DNA of 64,000 nt from Limimaricola pyoseonensis (GCF_900102015.1 NZ_FNAT01000004.1:308443-372442), one strand, 5' to 3'. Numbered from the stretch's first letter, positions 28,116 to 37,908 are shown. Translations and numbers: made by a program. Notes: a model not told the origin generated them from the letters alone.

Positions 28116-29048
28116 ATGTCGCTCAATCCCGATCCCGACACCGCCGACCGCCTGCTCGGCGCGCAGGCCGCCGCCGAGGTCAAGGGCCGCTCCCTGTGGA
28201 AGGACGCGCGCCAGCGCTTCATGCGCAACCGCGCGGCCGTGGCCGGGCTGGTGGCGCTGGTGCTGATCTGCATCTTCGCCTTCTTCGGCGGCTTCCTCGC
28301 GCAGTACGAGCCCGACTATGTCGACTTCTCGCTGATCGGCGCCAACGCCGCGCAGGGCGTGCCGTCGTTCGAGACCGGCCACTACTTCGGCACCGACTCG
28401 AGCGGGCGCGACCTCTATGCGCGGACCGTGCAGGGCACGCGCATCTCGCTGCTCGTGGGCATCGTCGGTGCCGGCGTCGCGGTGATCGTCGGCACGCTCT
28501 ACGGCGCGATCGCGGGCTATACCGGCGGGCGCACCGACGGCGCGATGATGCGCACCGTCGATATCCTGATGTCGGTGCCCTACATGTTCGTGCTGATCCT
28601 GATGCTGGTGATCTTCGGCCGCTCGATTCTGATGCTGTTCATCGGCATCGGCCTGATCTCGTGGCTCGACATGTCGCGCATCGCCCGCGGCCAGACGCTG
28701 ACCATCAAGGGCAAGGAGTTCGTCGAGGCGGCCCATGCCACCGGCGTGCGCCCGATGACCATCATCCTGCGCCACATCGTGCCGAACCTGCTGGGCCTCG
28801 TCATCGTCTACGCGACGCTGCTGGTGCCGCAGATGATCATCACCGAGAGCTTCATCAGCTTCCTCGGCCTCGGCATCCAGGAGCCCAACACCTCGCTCGG
28901 CGCGCTGATCTCCAACGGCGCCAGCAACATGCAGTACGGCGTGATCTGGCAGCTTGCCTTCCCGCTGTTCTTCTTCGTCGTCACGCTCTTCGCCTTCTTC
29001 TTCGTCGGCGACGGCCTGCGCGACGCGCTCGACCCGAAGGATCGCTGA
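28116..29048 (+). CDS. oppC: Oligopeptide ABC transporter permease OppC
   Basis: A 310-residue permease. A cytoplasmic N-terminus leads to the first helix (A-G-L-V-A-L-V-L-I-C-I-F-A-F-F). T-G-H-Y-F-G-T-D-S-S-G-R-D, conserved in OppC/DppC, follows. The EAA loop is V-E-A-A-H-A-T-G-V-R-P. The true start is the ATG at 28116, preceded by GAGGAGGGG; an earlier in-frame start would lie inside oppB. Its stop overlaps the oppD start (TGATG). Confidence 0.93.
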   Translation: MSLNPDPDTADRLLGAQAAAEVKGRSLWKDARQRFMRNRAAVAGLVALVLICIFAFFGGFLAQYEPDYVDFSLIGANAAQGVPSFETGHYFGTDSSGRDLYARTVQGTRISLLVGIVGAGVAVIVGTLYGAIAGYTGGRTDGAMMRTVDILMSVPYMFVLILMLVIFGRSILMLFIGIGLISWLDMSRIARGQTLTIKGKEFVEAAHATGVRPMTIILRHIVPNLLGLVIVYATLLVPQMIITESFISFLGLGIQEPNTSLGALISNGASNMQYGVIWQLAFPLFFFVVTLFAFFFVGDGLRDALDPKDR

Positions 29049-30022
29049 TGGCACTGCTCGATATCGAAGACCTCCGCGTCACCTTCACCACCGGCGACGG
29101 CGAGGTGAACGCCGTCAACGGGGTGAGCTTCTCGGTCGAGGAGGGCGAGACGCTCGCCATCGTCGGCGAGAGCGGCTCCGGCAAGAGCCAGACCGCCTTC
29201 GCGGCGATGGGCCTTCTGGCGCGCAACGGCCGCGCCACGGGGCAGATCCGCTACGACGGGCGCAACCTTCTGGACCTCAAGCCGCGCGAACTGAACCGGG
29301 TGCGCTCCGAGGAGATCGGCATGATCTTCCAGGACCCGATGACCTCGCTCAACCCCTACATGCGGATCTCCGAGCAGATGGCCGAGGTGCTGACGCTGCA
29401 CAAGGGGCTGTCGAAGAAGCAGGCCATCGACGAGGCCGTGCAGATGCTCGACGCGGTGAAGATCCCCGATGCGAGGAACCGCATCGGCATGTTCCCGCAC
29501 GAGTTCTCGGGCGGGATGCGGCAGCGGATCATGATCGCCATGGCGCTTTTGTGCCGGCCGCGCCTGCTGATCGCCGACGAGCCGACCACCGCGCTCGACG
29601 TGACGGTGCAGGCGCAGATCATGGAGCTGATGGCCGAGATCCGGCAGGAGTTCGGCACCGCGATCATCCTGATCACCCATGACCTCGGCATCGTCGCCGA
29701 CACCTGCGAGCGCACGCTGGTGATGTATGGCGGCCAGATCATGGAGAAGGGGCCGACCGAGGAGCTGTTCGAGCGCCCGACCCATCCCTACACGCTGGGC
29801 CTGCTGCGCGCCGTGCCGCGGATCGACCGCGACGACGAGACGCTCTCGACCATCGCCGGCGAGCCGCCGGACATGACCCGGCTGCCCAAGGGGTGCCCCT
29901 TCACGCCGCGCTGCGCCTGGGCGCATGGGCCGTGCCCGACGGTGCGCCCCGATCTCGCGGCCGCGAACGGCTACCCGGCGTTGCGCCGGGCCTGCCATGC
30001 CCCCGTCGAGGAGGTGAAGTGA
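29048..30022 (+). CDS. oppD: Oligopeptide ABC transporter ATPase OppD
   Basis: A 324-residue ABC ATPase. Walker A is G-E-S-G-S-G-K-S-Q, the signature is F-S-G-G-M-R-Q-R and Walker B is L-L-I-A-D-E-P-T-T-A-L-D. A C-terminal Opp/Dpp-type extension has Cys residues (G-C-P-F-T-P-R-C-A-W-A, then C-P, C-H) that bind a [4Fe-4S] cluster in related proteins. It pairs with OppF. Overlaps of one base with both oppC and oppF indicate tight coupling. Confidence 0.94.
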   Translation: MALLDIEDLRVTFTTGDGEVNAVNGVSFSVEEGETLAIVGESGSGKSQTAFAAMGLLARNGRATGQIRYDGRNLLDLKPRELNRVRSEEIGMIFQDPMTSLNPYMRISEQMAEVLTLHKGLSKKQAIDEAVQMLDAVKIPDARNRIGMFPHEFSGGMRQRIMIAMALLCRPRLLIADEPTTALDVTVQAQIMELMAEIRQEFGTAIILITHDLGIVADTCERTLVMYGGQIMEKGPTEELFERPTHPYTLGLLRAVPRIDRDDETLSTIAGEPPDMTRLPKGCPFTPRCAWAHGPCPTVRPDLAAANGYPALRRACHAPVEEVK

Positions 30023-31251
30023 TGACCGACCGCAAGGACGAGACCAAGCCGCACCAGGCCCCGGGCCGCGACGCGGCCGCCGACCCGACGCCGGGCGCGC
30101 CGCCCGCCTCCGGCACCCCCGCGGCGACCCCGCCTTCGCCGGAGCCTGCGGACGTCGCGCACAAGGACGCGCCGGTGGCCGGGGAGGCCGAGGGCACCGG
30201 CACCAAGCAGTACACCGGCGCGATCGAGAACCCGATCCTGCGGGTGGACGACCTGCGCGTGGCCTTCGACATCCGCCCGCGCGGCGCCTGGCCCTGGACG
30301 CCGTCGAAGAAGCTGCACGCCGTGGGCGGCGTCAGCTTCGACCTCGCGCCGGGCGAGAGCCTCGGCGTGGTGGGCGAGAGCGGCTCGGGCAAGTCGACGC
30401 TGGCGCGCGCCATCGTCGGCACTATCGGCTCGACCGGCGGCCGGATCGAGTTCGAGGGCGAAGACCTCGCATCGATGTCCGAGCGCCAGCGCCGCGCGCA
30501 CCGCAAGGACGTGCAGATGGTGTTCCAGGACCCGCTGGCGGCGCTGAACCCGCGCATGACCGTGGGCGACATCATCGCCGAGCCGCTGATCACCCACGAG
30601 CCCAAGACCCCGCGCAAGGAGGTCCGCCGCCGTGTGGCCGAGCTGATGGAGCGGGTCGGGCTGCTGCCCAACCTCGTCAACCGCTACCCGCACGAGTTCT
30701 CGGGCGGGCAGTGCCAGCGCATCGGCATCGCCCGCGCGCTGATCCTCAAGCCGAAGCTGCTGATCTGCGACGAGCCGGTCTCGGCGCTCGACGTGTCGGT
30801 GCAGGCGCAGGTGGTGAACCTGCTCAAGGAACTGCAGCGCGACATGGGGCTGGCGATGATCTTCATCGCGCACGACCTGTCGGTGGTGAAGCACATCTCC
30901 GACCGGATCGTGGTGATGTATCTCGGCCGGGTGATGGAGGTGGCGCCGTCCAAGATGCTCGCCACCGAGCCCGAGCACCCCTATACGCAGGCGCTGATCG
31001 CCTCGGTGCCGATCCCCGACCCGGTGCTCGAGCGGCAGCGCCAGCGCCCGGTGCTGGGCGGCGAGCTGCCCTCGCCGATGAGCCCGCCCTCGGGCTGCGT
31101 GTTCCGCACCCGCTGCCCCAAGGCGAAGCCCGACTGCGCGCAAGGTTTGCCGCCGATGCTCGACCTCGGCGGCGGTCACCGCGTGGCCTGCCCCTATCAC
31201 GAGGAGCCGAGCGTGCTCGACGCCGCGCGCCAGAGCCGCAGGGCCGGCTGA
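30022..31251 (+). CDS. oppF: Oligopeptide ABC transporter ATPase OppF with N-terminal extension
   Basis: A 409-residue ABC ATPase, longer than the roughly 330 usual for OppF. Residues 1 to about 68 are a low-complexity Pro/Ala/Asp/Glu-rich tail with no fold. The ATPase follows: Walker A G-E-S-G-S-G-K-S-T, signature F-S-G-G-Q-C-Q-R, Walker B L-L-I-C-D-E-P-V-S-A-L-D. It ends with the Cys-containing C-terminal domain (G-C-V-F-R-T-R-C-P, D-C-A, C-P-Y). The ATG overlaps the oppD stop and has GAGGAGG upstream, so the long start is credible. A clear terminator follows, closing the operon. Confidence 0.92.
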   Translation: MTDRKDETKPHQAPGRDAAADPTPGAPPASGTPAATPPSPEPADVAHKDAPVAGEAEGTGTKQYTGAIENPILRVDDLRVAFDIRPRGAWPWTPSKKLHAVGGVSFDLAPGESLGVVGESGSGKSTLARAIVGTIGSTGGRIEFEGEDLASMSERQRRAHRKDVQMVFQDPLAALNPRMTVGDIIAEPLITHEPKTPRKEVRRRVAELMERVGLLPNLVNRYPHEFSGGQCQRIGIARALILKPKLLICDEPVSALDVSVQAQVVNLLKELQRDMGLAMIFIAHDLSVVKHISDRIVVMYLGRVMEVAPSKMLATEPEHPYTQALIASVPIPDPVLERQRQRPVLGGELPSPMSPPSGCVFRTRCPKAKPDCAQGLPPMLDLGGGHRVACPYHEEPSVLDAARQSRRAG

Positions 31252-31287
31252 GGGCACTAGGTCCGAACGCCTAGCCAGCACAATGAG

Positions 31288-31315
31288 AGGGGAGGCCGCG
31301 CGCCTCCCCTTTTTC
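31288..31315 (+). terminator. Terminator of the opp operon
   Basis: A 9-bp stem, AGGGGAGGC (31288-31296) with GCCTCCCCT (31302-31310), followed by TTTTTC. Confidence 0.88.
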
Positions 31316-31326
31316 TTCGGGGCCGC

Positions 31327-31692
31327 TCAGTGCGCGAGCAGGGCGCGCGCCGCCGCGACGAGCTCCTGCGGCCCGTAGGGCTTCTGCACGCAGGGGCAGG
31401 CGGAAAAGCCGTTGGCCAACCCCTTGGCGGCGTAGCCGGTGGCGAAGGCGAAGGGGATGCGCCGCGCGCTCAGCGCCTCGGCCACCGGGTAGCTCGTGGC
31501 GTCGCCGAGATTGACGTCGAGGATCGCGAAGTCGAAGCGGGTCGCCTCGACCGCGGCCAGCGCCTCGGCGAGCCGCATCGCCACGGTGACCTCGCAGCCC
31601 GCCTCGATCAGCACGTCCTCGCCGAGCATGGCGACGAGGCTCTCGTCCTCGACCAGCAGCACCCGCGCACCTATGAGGGCCGCGTCAGACAT
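31327..31692 (-). CDS. Single-domain response regulator receiver
   Basis: A 121-residue CheY-like receiver without output domain. Acidic pocket E15-D16, phospho-acceptor Asp59 (I-L-D-V-N-L-G), switch Thr85 (A-T-G-Y) and Lys104 (Q-K-P-Y) are all present. The start overlaps the 3' end of the HWE kinase by eight bases, so the kinase is the likely phosphodonor. The pair resembles CheY-like proteins associated with HWE/HisKA2 kinases in alphaproteobacteria. Downstream partners are unknown; it may act as a phosphate sink or via a protein partner. Confidence 0.9.
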   Translation of the reverse strand: MSDAALIGARVLLVEDESLVAMLGEDVLIEAGCEVTVAMRLAEALAAVEATRFDFAILDVNLGDATSYPVAEALSARRIPFAFATGYAAKGLANGFSACPCVQKPYGPQELVAAARALLAH

Positions 31693-32737
31693 GCAGGCTC
31701 GCCCCGGCGCTGGGATCGAGGCCGAGCGCGTCGGGCAGGCGCGGCAGCACCATCTCGATCCGGCAGGACAGCCCCTCAGGGAGGAACTCCACCTCGGCGC
31801 GGCCGCCGAACTCCATCGCCACCTGCCGCTCGATCAGCCGCAGCCCGAAGCCGCGGCGGGTGGGGGGCGTGACCTCAGGTCCGCCGCGCTCCTCCCAGAG
31901 CAGCGTGAGGTGGAGCGCGCCGTCATCGGCGGGCTCGGCCCGCCAGCGCAGCGCCACCTGGCCCGCGCCGTCGCGCAGCGCGCCGTGCTTCACGGCGTTG
32001 GTCCCGAGCTCGTGCAGCGCCATCGACAGGCTGACCGCGGCCTTGGGATGCACCGCGACATCCGGGCCCGAGACCGCGATCCGGCCCGGCGCGATGGCAT
32101 CGGCGGCCTGCGCCGCGATCAGGCCCAGCGAGGCGCCGCTCCAGGCGCTGTCGGTCAGCACGTTGTGCGCCCGCGACAGGGTCGACAGGCGGCCCGAGAA
32201 ACGCTCGAAGGCGCCGGCGTCGCTGTCCTTGAAGGTCTGCCAGGCGATCGACTGCACCGTGGCGAGCGTGTTCTTCACCCGGTGGTTCAGCTCGTTCACC
32301 AAGAGCCGCTGCCGTTCCTGCGCGCGCTTGTCCTCGGTGATGTCGCGCACCTCGATGATGGTGCCGATGGTGTGGCTCTCGGCGTCGCGGATCGGGCTGG
32401 CGGTGAAGGCGACCGGGTAGAAATGCCCGTCGCGATGCACGAAGATCTCCTCGCCCCGGGTCTGGTTGTGCTCGGGGAAGGCGCGGTCGATGGCGCATTC
32501 GTGCAGCGGGAAGGGCCGCCCGTCGGGATAGGTGTGGTGGATGATGTCGTGCAGCGGCCGGTCCAGCGCCATGACCTCGGCCAGCGTCCAGCCGGTGAGC
32601 TCCTCGGCGGCGCGGTTCATGTAGATGCAGCGCTGCCGGTCATCCATCAGGAAGATGGAGACGCTGGCATTGTTCAGCACCGCCTGCAGCCGGCGATGGG
32701 TGTCGTCGAGAGGGCGCGCGGCGTGCGTGTCCTGCAT
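31685..32737 (-). CDS. PAS-HWE sensor histidine kinase
   Basis: A 350-residue cytoplasmic kinase with no membrane helix. Residues about 14-135 form a PAS/PAC domain (V-L-N-N-A-S-V-S-I-F-L-M-D to E-V-R-D-I-T-E). The phosphoacceptor box holds His152 (N-E-L-N-H-R-V-K-N-T-L-A-T-V-Q-S). The N-box is H242-E-L-G-T-N247, and W281-E-E283 supplies the W-x-E that names the HWE family. The PAS lacks the N-C-R-F-L motif of LOV photosensors, so light sensing is unlikely. It overlaps the receiver gene by eight bases and forms a two-gene module. Confidence 0.9.
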   Translation of the reverse strand: MQDTHAARPLDDTHRRLQAVLNNASVSIFLMDDRQRCIYMNRAAEELTGWTLAEVMALDRPLHDIIHHTYPDGRPFPLHECAIDRAFPEHNQTRGEEIFVHRDGHFYPVAFTASPIRDAESHTIGTIIEVRDITEDKRAQERQRLLVNELNHRVKNTLATVQSIAWQTFKDSDAGAFERFSGRLSTLSRAHNVLTDSAWSGASLGLIAAQAADAIAPGRIAVSGPDVAVHPKAAVSLSMALHELGTNAVKHGALRDGAGQVALRWRAEPADDGALHLTLLWEERGGPEVTPPTRRGFGLRLIERQVAMEFGGRAEVEFLPEGLSCRIEMVLPRLPDALGLDPSAGASLHV

Positions 32738-32832
32738 GTGAGTCGATGTCCCCGAGAAACGCCCGATCCGGGCGAGACTGCCACCGCCCGGCTTCCCGGG
32801 CCAGCGGCCATTTCAGGACGATTTAGTGCGCC

Positions 32833-32861
32833 GGGCGGGGCGGCAACAGGGCGCCCCGCCC
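32833..32861 (-). terminator. GC hairpin downstream of rimO
   Basis: A 9-bp stem, GGGCGGGGC (32833-32841) with GCCCCGCCC (32853-32861). No T-run follows on the minus strand, so its termination efficiency is doubtful. Confidence 0.4.
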
Positions 32862-32890
32862 AATATCGATCACAAGGCGGTTTGCCGCGC

Positions 32891-34297
32891 TCAGCTGCCG
32901 ACCGGGCGGCCCCAGAGGTCGTATTCGCCGGCCTCGTCCACCTCGACGGTCAGCATGTCGCCGGGCTTGAGGATCTCGAAGCCCTCGTCGATGAACAGGT
33001 TGCCGTCGATCTCGGGCGCGTCGGCCATGGTGCGGCAGGTCGCGGCCTCGGCGTCGACCTCGTCGACGATGACCTGCATCCGGGTGCCGACCTTGGCGGC
33101 GAGCTTGGCCTCGGAGATCGCCTGCGCCTTCTGCATGAAGCGCTCCCAGCGCTCCTGCTTGACCTCCTCGGGGACGTGGTCCGGCAGGTCGTTCGAGCGC
33201 GCGCCGGCGACGTTCTCGTACTGGAAGCAGCCGACCCGGTCGAGCTGCGCCTCGTCGAGCCAGTCGAGCAGGTACTCGAACTCGGCCTCGGTCTCGCCGG
33301 GGTAGCCAACGATGAAGGTCGAGCGCAGGGTGATGTCGGGCGCCATCGCCCGCCACGCCGCGATCTCGTCGAGCGTCTTCGCCGAGGCCGCGGGCCGCGC
33401 CATGCGCTTGAGCACATCCGGGTGGCCGTGCTGGAACGGAATGTCGAGATAGGGCAGCAGGCCCGAATCCGGGTCCGCCATCAGCGGGATCAGGTCACGC
33501 ACATGCGGGTAGGGGTAGACGTAGTGCAGCCGCACCCAGGCGCCGAGGGAGCCCAGATCGCGCGCGAGGTCGGTGATGTGGGCGCGGTGGCCGCGCTCCT
33601 CGGCGTGGCGGATGTCGAGCCCGTAGGCCGAGGTGTCCTGGCTGATCACCAGAAGCTCGCGCACGCCGGCCTCCACGAGCTTTTCCGCCTCGCGCATCAC
33701 CGCATGGGCCGGGCGGCTCTGCAGCCGGCCCCGCATGTCGGGGATGATGCAGAACTTGCACTTGTGATTGCAGCCCTCGGAGATCTTCAGGTAGCTGAAA
33801 TGCCGCGGCGTGAGCGAGACGCCCGAGGCCGGCAGCAGGTCGACGAAGGGGTCGGGGCTGGGCGGCACCGCGCCATGCACCGCGTCGAGCACCTGCTCGT
33901 ACTGGTGCGGGCCGGTCACGGCGAGCACCTTGGGGTGCGCGCCGGTGATGTAGTCGGGCTCGGCGCCGAGGCAGCCGGTGACGATGACCTTGCCGTTCTC
34001 CTTCAGCGCCTCGCCGATCGCCTCAAGGCTTTCGGCCTTGGCGCTGTCGAGAAAGCCGCAGGTGTTGACGATCACCGCGTCGGCGCCGGAATAGTCGGGG
34101 CTGATCGAGTAGCCCTCGGCCCTGAGCCGTGTCAGGATCCGCTCGCTGTCCACCAGCGCCTTGGGGCAGCCCAGGGAAACCATGCCGATGGTCGGCTGGC
34201 CCGGGCGCGCGGGATGGACGAGACGCGCCTTGGGCGCGTCCTCGTCGAAACGCGCCTTCGGCGCGATGTCAGGGCGGAGATTCGGCGGGTTCTGCAT
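32891..34297 (-). CDS. rimO: Ribosomal protein uS12 methylthiotransferase RimO
   Basis: A radical-SAM enzyme that methylthiolates the conserved Asp of ribosomal protein S12. It has 468 residues. The N-terminal UPF0004 domain begins [16 protein letters not shown] and contains further cluster Cys in N-T-C-G-F and T-G-C-L-G-A. The radical-SAM triad is [13 protein letters not shown] domain closes the protein. V-S-L-G-C-P-K-A/N-x-V-D distinguishes RimO from MiaB. About 35 residues before the domain are extra and Pro/Ala/Arg-rich. The start lies 20 bases after sitD, so it may be transcribed with sitABCD. Confidence 0.94.
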   Translation of the reverse strand: MQNPPNLRPDIAPKARFDEDAPKARLVHPARPGQPTIGMVSLGCPKALVDSERILTRLRAEGYSISPDYSGADAVIVNTCGFLDSAKAESLEAIGEALKENGKVIVTGCLGAEPDYITGAHPKVLAVTGPHQYEQVLDAVHGAVPPSPDPFVDLLPASGVSLTPRHFSYLKISEGCNHKCKFCIIPDMRGRLQSRPAHAVMREAEKLVEAGVRELLVISQDTSAYGLDIRHAEERGHRAHITDLARDLGSLGAWVRLHYVYPYPHVRDLIPLMADPDSGLLPYLDIPFQHGHPDVLKRMARPAASAKTLDEIAAWRAMAPDITLRSTFIVGYPGETEAEFEYLLDWLDEAQLDRVGCFQYENVAGARSNDLPDHVPEEVKQERWERFMQKAQAISEAKLAAKVGTRMQVIVDEVDAEAATCRTMADAPEIDGNLFIDEGFEILKPGDMLTVEVDEAGEYDLWGRPVGS

Positions 34298-34317
34298 CCG
34301 GCGCGATCTAATCGCTC

Positions 34318-35163
34318 TCAGGCCTTCTGGGAAGCCCCGCCGTTCTCCCGCCGCCGGATCGTGATCGACTTCCAGACGAAGGCCGCGATGAAGATCAGCG
34401 TCAGCCCGAGGATGATGGTCGGCGCCGGCGCGCTGTCGATCCAGAAGCTCGCGTAGATCCCGCCCCAGCTCGCCGCCAGCGTCACCGCCACGGCCACCGC
34501 CAGCATCGCGCCGAAGCGGCGGGTGACGAGGAAGGCGATGGCGCCGGGCGCGATCAGGAGGCCGATGGCGAGGATGATGCCCACGGCAGAGAGCGTCGAG
34601 ACGATGGTCAGCGACAGGAGCGCGAGCATCCCGTAGTGGAACAGCGCCACCGGCAGGCCCAGCGCGCGCGCCTGACCGGGATCGAAGGCGTGCAGCATCA
34701 GGTCGCGCCAGCGCAGCAGCAGCGCGAGGCTCACCCCCCCGCCGACGATGCCGGCGGTCCAGAGGTCGGTGGCGTCGATGCCGAGCATGTTGCCGAACAG
34801 GATGTGGTCGAGATGCACCTCGCTCTCGATCCAGGTGTAGAGCACGAGGCCGATGCCGAACATGCCCGAGAAGACCACGCCCATCACCGTGTCCTGCTTG
34901 ATCCGGCTGTGATCGGTCAGGAAGCCGGTGGAAAGCGCGCAGGCCATGCCGGCGAGAAAGGCGCCCAGAAGCAGCGGCAGGCCGGTGATGTAGGCCAGCA
35001 CGATGCCGGGCAGCACCGCGTGGCTCACCGCGTCGCCCATCAGCGCCCAGCCCTTGAGCACCAGAAAGCATGACAAAAGCGCGCAGGGCACGGCGATCAG
35101 CCCGCCGATCACGAAGGCGTCGCGCATGAAGTCGAGCTGGAAGGGAAGCAGCCAGTCGCTCAT
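34318..35163 (-). CDS. sitD: Mn/Fe ABC transporter permease SitD
   Basis: A 281-residue ABC-3 family permease with about eight membrane helices. The conserved [14 protein letters not shown] motif lies in the first third, and [13 protein letters not shown] in the second half. It is a tandem paralogue of sitC next door. The start at 35163 forms an ATGA overlap with sitC. It ends 20 bases before rimO. Confidence 0.9.
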   Translation of the reverse strand: MSDWLLPFQLDFMRDAFVIGGLIAVPCALLSCFLVLKGWALMGDAVSHAVLPGIVLAYITGLPLLLGAFLAGMACALSTGFLTDHSRIKQDTVMGVVFSGMFGIGLVLYTWIESEVHLDHILFGNMLGIDATDLWTAGIVGGGVSLALLLRWRDLMLHAFDPGQARALGLPVALFHYGMLALLSLTIVSTLSAVGIILAIGLLIAPGAIAFLVTRRFGAMLAVAVAVTLAASWGGIYASFWIDSAPAPTIILGLTLIFIAAFVWKSITIRRRENGGASQKA

Positions 35164-36008
35164 AGCGCGGCCCTCGCGCGGGCGCGGGCGGCGAGCCAGC
35201 CGTGTTTCGGGGCGAAGAGGAAGGCCATGAGGAAGATGAGGGTCTGCAGCGTGATGATCACCCCGCCGGTCGCGCCGTCGAGGAAGAAGGAGGCATAGGC
35301 GCCGACGAAGCTGGTAATCGAGCCCAGCGCGACGGCGATGACGATCAGCCGCGGGAAGCGGTCGGTCAGCATGTAGGCGGTCGCGCCCGGCGTCACCACC
35401 ATGGCGATGACGAGGAAGGCGCCCACCGTCTGCAGCGCCGCGACGCAGGCCGCCGACAAGAGCACGAAGAACACGAAGCGCAGGAGCCCCGGACGCAGGC
35501 CGACGGAGCGCGCGTGGTTCTCGTCGAAGAAGGCGACCATCAGGTCCTTCCACTTCAGGAGCAGCACCCCGAGGCAGACCGCGCCGATAATCGCGAGCTG
35601 GAGCGTGTCCTCCGGCGTGATGGCGAGGATGTTGCCGAGGATGATGGTCTGCACGTCCACCGGCGTCGGCGAGACCGAGACCATGAACAGCCCCAGACCG
35701 AAGAAGCCGGTGAAGATCAGCCCGATGATCGTGTCTTCCTTGAGCCCTGTGCGCTCGTTGAGGAACAGCATCGCGCCTGCGGCGAGGCCGCCCGACAGGA
35801 ACGCGCCCAGCGCGAAGGGCAGGCCCAGCATGTAGGCCCCCGCGACGCCCGGCACGATCGAATGCGAGAGCGCATCGCCGATCAGCGACCAGCCCTTGAG
35901 CATGAGATAGGCCGACAGGAACGCGCAGACCGCGCCCACGAGGGCCGAGACCCACATCGCGTTCAGCATGTAGCCGTAGGTGAAGGGCAGAGTGAGCGTC
36001 TCGATCAT
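35160..36008 (-). CDS. sitC: Mn/Fe ABC transporter permease SitC
   Basis: A 282-residue ABC-3 permease. [16 protein letters not shown] and [13 protein letters not shown] are the motifs equivalent to those in Sit[14 protein letters not shown] is the first helix. Overlaps by four bases with both sitB and sitD show the operon is tightly coupled. With SitD it forms the membrane channel for divalent Mn or Fe. Confidence 0.92.
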   Translation of the reverse strand: MIETLTLPFTYGYMLNAMWVSALVGAVCAFLSAYLMLKGWSLIGDALSHSIVPGVAGAYMLGLPFALGAFLSGGLAAGAMLFLNERTGLKEDTIIGLIFTGFFGLGLFMVSVSPTPVDVQTIILGNILAITPEDTLQLAIIGAVCLGVLLLKWKDLMVAFFDENHARSVGLRPGLLRFVFFVLLSAACVAALQTVGAFLVIAMVVTPGATAYMLTDRFPRLIVIAVALGSITSFVGAYASFFLDGATGGVIITLQTLIFLMAFLFAPKHGWLAARARARAAL

Positions 36009-36889
36009 CGCCCGCCGCCCCCGGAGCGCTGCTCCTCGTCGTAGAAGACCAGCGGCCGCTCGTCGTCGGACAGGATTCGCAGCTTGCGCTTGTCCGCGTC
36101 GGAATGCAGGTCGGCGCCGCCCAGAACGAAGTGCCGCAGCACGCCGCCGAAGGCGCGCTCGAGGTTGGGCCGGGTGAAGACCTCCGCCGTCGGGCCATGC
36201 GCCAGAACCGTGCCCTTCACCAGCACGGTACGGTCGCAGAATTCGGGCACCGAGCCGAGGTTGTGGGTCGAGACCAGCATCACCCGGCCCTCGTCGCGCA
36301 GCTCCTTCAGAAGCTTGATGATCGCCTCCTCGGTCTGCACGTCGACCCCGGTGAAGGGCTCGTCGAGCAGGATGACGCGGCCGTCCTGCGCCAGCGCGCG
36401 GGCCAAAAAGACCCGCTTGCGCTGGCCGCCCGACAGCTCGCCGATCTGGCGGTGGCGGAAGTCGGACATGCCGACGCGCGCCAGCGCCGAGGTGACCGCG
36501 TCGCGGTCGGCGGGACGCGGGCGGCGCAGGAACCCCATGCGGCCGTAGCGGCCCATCATCACCACGTCCTCGACCAGCACCGGGAAGGACCAGTCGACCT
36601 CCTCGGCCTGCGGCACGTAGGCGACCAGCCCGGTCTTCAGCGCCTGCCTGACCGGCCGGCCGAGGATCGAGATCGACCCCCGCGCCAGCGGCAGGAAGCC
36701 CATGATCGCCTTGAAGAGCGTGGACTTGCCGGCACCGTTGACGCCGACCAGCGCGGAGATGGTGCCCTCGGGCAGGGCGAAGCTGGCGGCCCGCAGTGCG
36801 GTGACGCCGTTGCGATAGGAGACGGTGACGTCGCGCGCGTCGATCCCCGCGCCGAGATCCGCCTCGGGTGCTGTCGCGCGCATGTCCAT
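36005..36889 (-). CDS. sitB: Mn/Fe ABC transporter ATPase SitB
   Basis: A 294-residue ABC ATPase of the metal-chelate type. Walker [10 protein letters not shown], signature L-S-G-G-Q-R-K-R and Walker [12 protein letters not shown] are present. [13 protein letters not shown] is typical of the MntB/SitB/ZnuC group. A roughly 40-residue C-terminal extension continues past the ATPase. Its start overlaps the sitA stop (TGATG). Confidence 0.93.
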   Translation of the reverse strand: MDMRATAPEADLGAGIDARDVTVSYRNGVTALRAASFALPEGTISALVGVNGAGKSTLFKAIMGFLPLARGSISILGRPVRQALKTGLVAYVPQAEEVDWSFPVLVEDVVMMGRYGRMGFLRRPRPADRDAVTSALARVGMSDFRHRQIGELSGGQRKRVFLARALAQDGRVILLDEPFTGVDVQTEEAIIKLLKELRDEGRVMLVSTHNLGSVPEFCDRTVLVKGTVLAHGPTAEVFTRPNLERAFGGVLRHFVLGGADLHSDADKRKLRILSDDERPLVFYDEEQRSGGGGR

Positions 36890-37791
36890 CAGCCGGCCTT
36901 TTCCTCTCCGTTCAGCCCGTCGGCGATCGTCTCGGTGGTGACCCGCAGCAGGTCGAGATAGCTCGGCACCGGACCGCCCGCCTCGGACAGAGAATCAACG
37001 TAAAGCTCGCCGCCGTAAAGGGCACCGGTTTCGCGGGCGACCTGTTTCGCGGGGTCGGTGTTGACCGTGCTTTCGCAGAACACCGCCGGGATGTCGTGCT
37101 CGCGCACGCCGTCGATCACCGCGCGCACCTGCTGCGGCGTGCCGGTGGCGTCGGCGTTGATCGGCCAGAGATACAGCTCGCGCAGGCCGAGGTCGCGGGC
37201 GAGGTAGCTGAAGGCGCCCTCGCAGGAGACGAGCCAGCGCCGGCTTTCGGGCACGCGCTCGATCTCGGCGCGCAGCGGCTCGATCGCGGCGGAGATCTCG
37301 GCCTTGTAGGCCTCGGCGTTGGCGGCATAGGTCTCGGCGTTCTCCGGGTCGGCCTCGCTCAGCGCGTCGCGGATGTTGTCGACGTAGATCAGCGCGCTGT
37401 CGGGGCTCATCCAGGCATGCGGGTTGGGCTTGCCGTCATACTCGCCGCCCGAGATCGAGATCGGCTCGATCCCCTCGCTCAGCACCGCCGAGGGCTTGTC
37501 GCCGGCATTGTCGAGGAACTGCTCGAACCACAGCTCGAGATTCATCCCGTTCCACAGAATCAGATCGGCGTCGCGCGCGCCGAGGATGTCGCGCGGGGTG
37601 GGCTGGTAGTTGTGGATCTCGGCGCCGGGCTTGGTGATCGAGACGACCTCGGCGGCGTCGCCCGCGACGTTGGCCACCATGTCGGCGATCACCGTGAAGG
37701 TGGTCGCGACGGTGAGCTTGTCGTCGGCGAGCGCCGGGGCGGCGATCAGCGACAGGCCGAGGGCGAGGGGCAGGGGGCGCGACAGGCGCAT
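36889..37791 (-). CDS. sitA: Mn/Fe-binding periplasmic protein SitA
   Basis: A 300-residue cluster A-I (SBP_9) metal-binding protein with a signal peptide ending A-L-A before D23. By position and spacing the metal ligands are His60, His125 (N-P-H-A-W), Glu191 and Asp266. That is the His-His-Glu-Asp set of Mn/Fe proteins, not the His-rich-loop zinc type. GGAGGAG lies eight bases before the ATG at 37791. It is the first gene of sitABCD and is preceded by two Mur-like palindromes, so Mn repression is expected. Confidence 0.94.
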   Translation of the reverse strand: MRLSRPLPLALGLSLIAAPALADDKLTVATTFTVIADMVANVAGDAAEVVSITKPGAEIHNYQPTPRDILGARDADLILWNGMNLELWFEQFLDNAGDKPSAVLSEGIEPISISGGEYDGKPNPHAWMSPDSALIYVDNIRDALSEADPENAETYAANAEAYKAEISAAIEPLRAEIERVPESRRWLVSCEGAFSYLARDLGLRELYLWPINADATGTPQQVRAVIDGVREHDIPAVFCESTVNTDPAKQVARETGALYGGELYVDSLSEAGGPVPSYLDLLRVTTETIADGLNGEEKAG

Positions 37792-37825
37792 GGGTGAGTC
37801 TCCTCCACGGGTCAGGGTCAACGCG

Positions 37826-37855
37826 AATAGATGCGAATGGTTCGCAGGAAGTCAA
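37826..37855 (-). promoter_or_regulatory. Predicted sitABCD promoter
   Basis: Minus strand: -35 TTGACT (37855-37850), 18-base spacer, -10 TCTATT (37831-37826). The proximal Mur-like palindrome fills the spacer. Confidence 0.6.
37832..37846 (-). promoter_or_regulatory. Mur box (MRS)-like palindrome, promoter-proximal
   Basis: A perfect inverted repeat TGCGAA-TGG-TTCGCA lying between the predicted -35 and -10 of sitA. It resembles manganese-responsive sequences bound by Mur in rhizobia and Rhodobacter. A bound repressor here would occlude RNA polymerase. Confidence 0.7.
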
Positions 37856-37860
37856 CTGGA

Positions 37861-37877
37861 TTGCAAATAATTCGCAA
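37861..37877 (-). promoter_or_regulatory. Mur box (MRS)-like palindrome, distal
   Basis: A near-perfect dyad TTGCAAATAATTCGCAA whose centre is 30 bp (about three helical turns) from the centre of the proximal box, just upstream of the -35. Confidence 0.7.
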
Positions 37878-37908
37878 AAGCAGACCGGAAGGGCCCGTGC
37901 CGCAACGA

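Noticed and set aside
31685-32737. LOV blue-light sensor kinase
   Set aside because: The PAS domain lacks the flavin-binding Cys motif of LOV domains.
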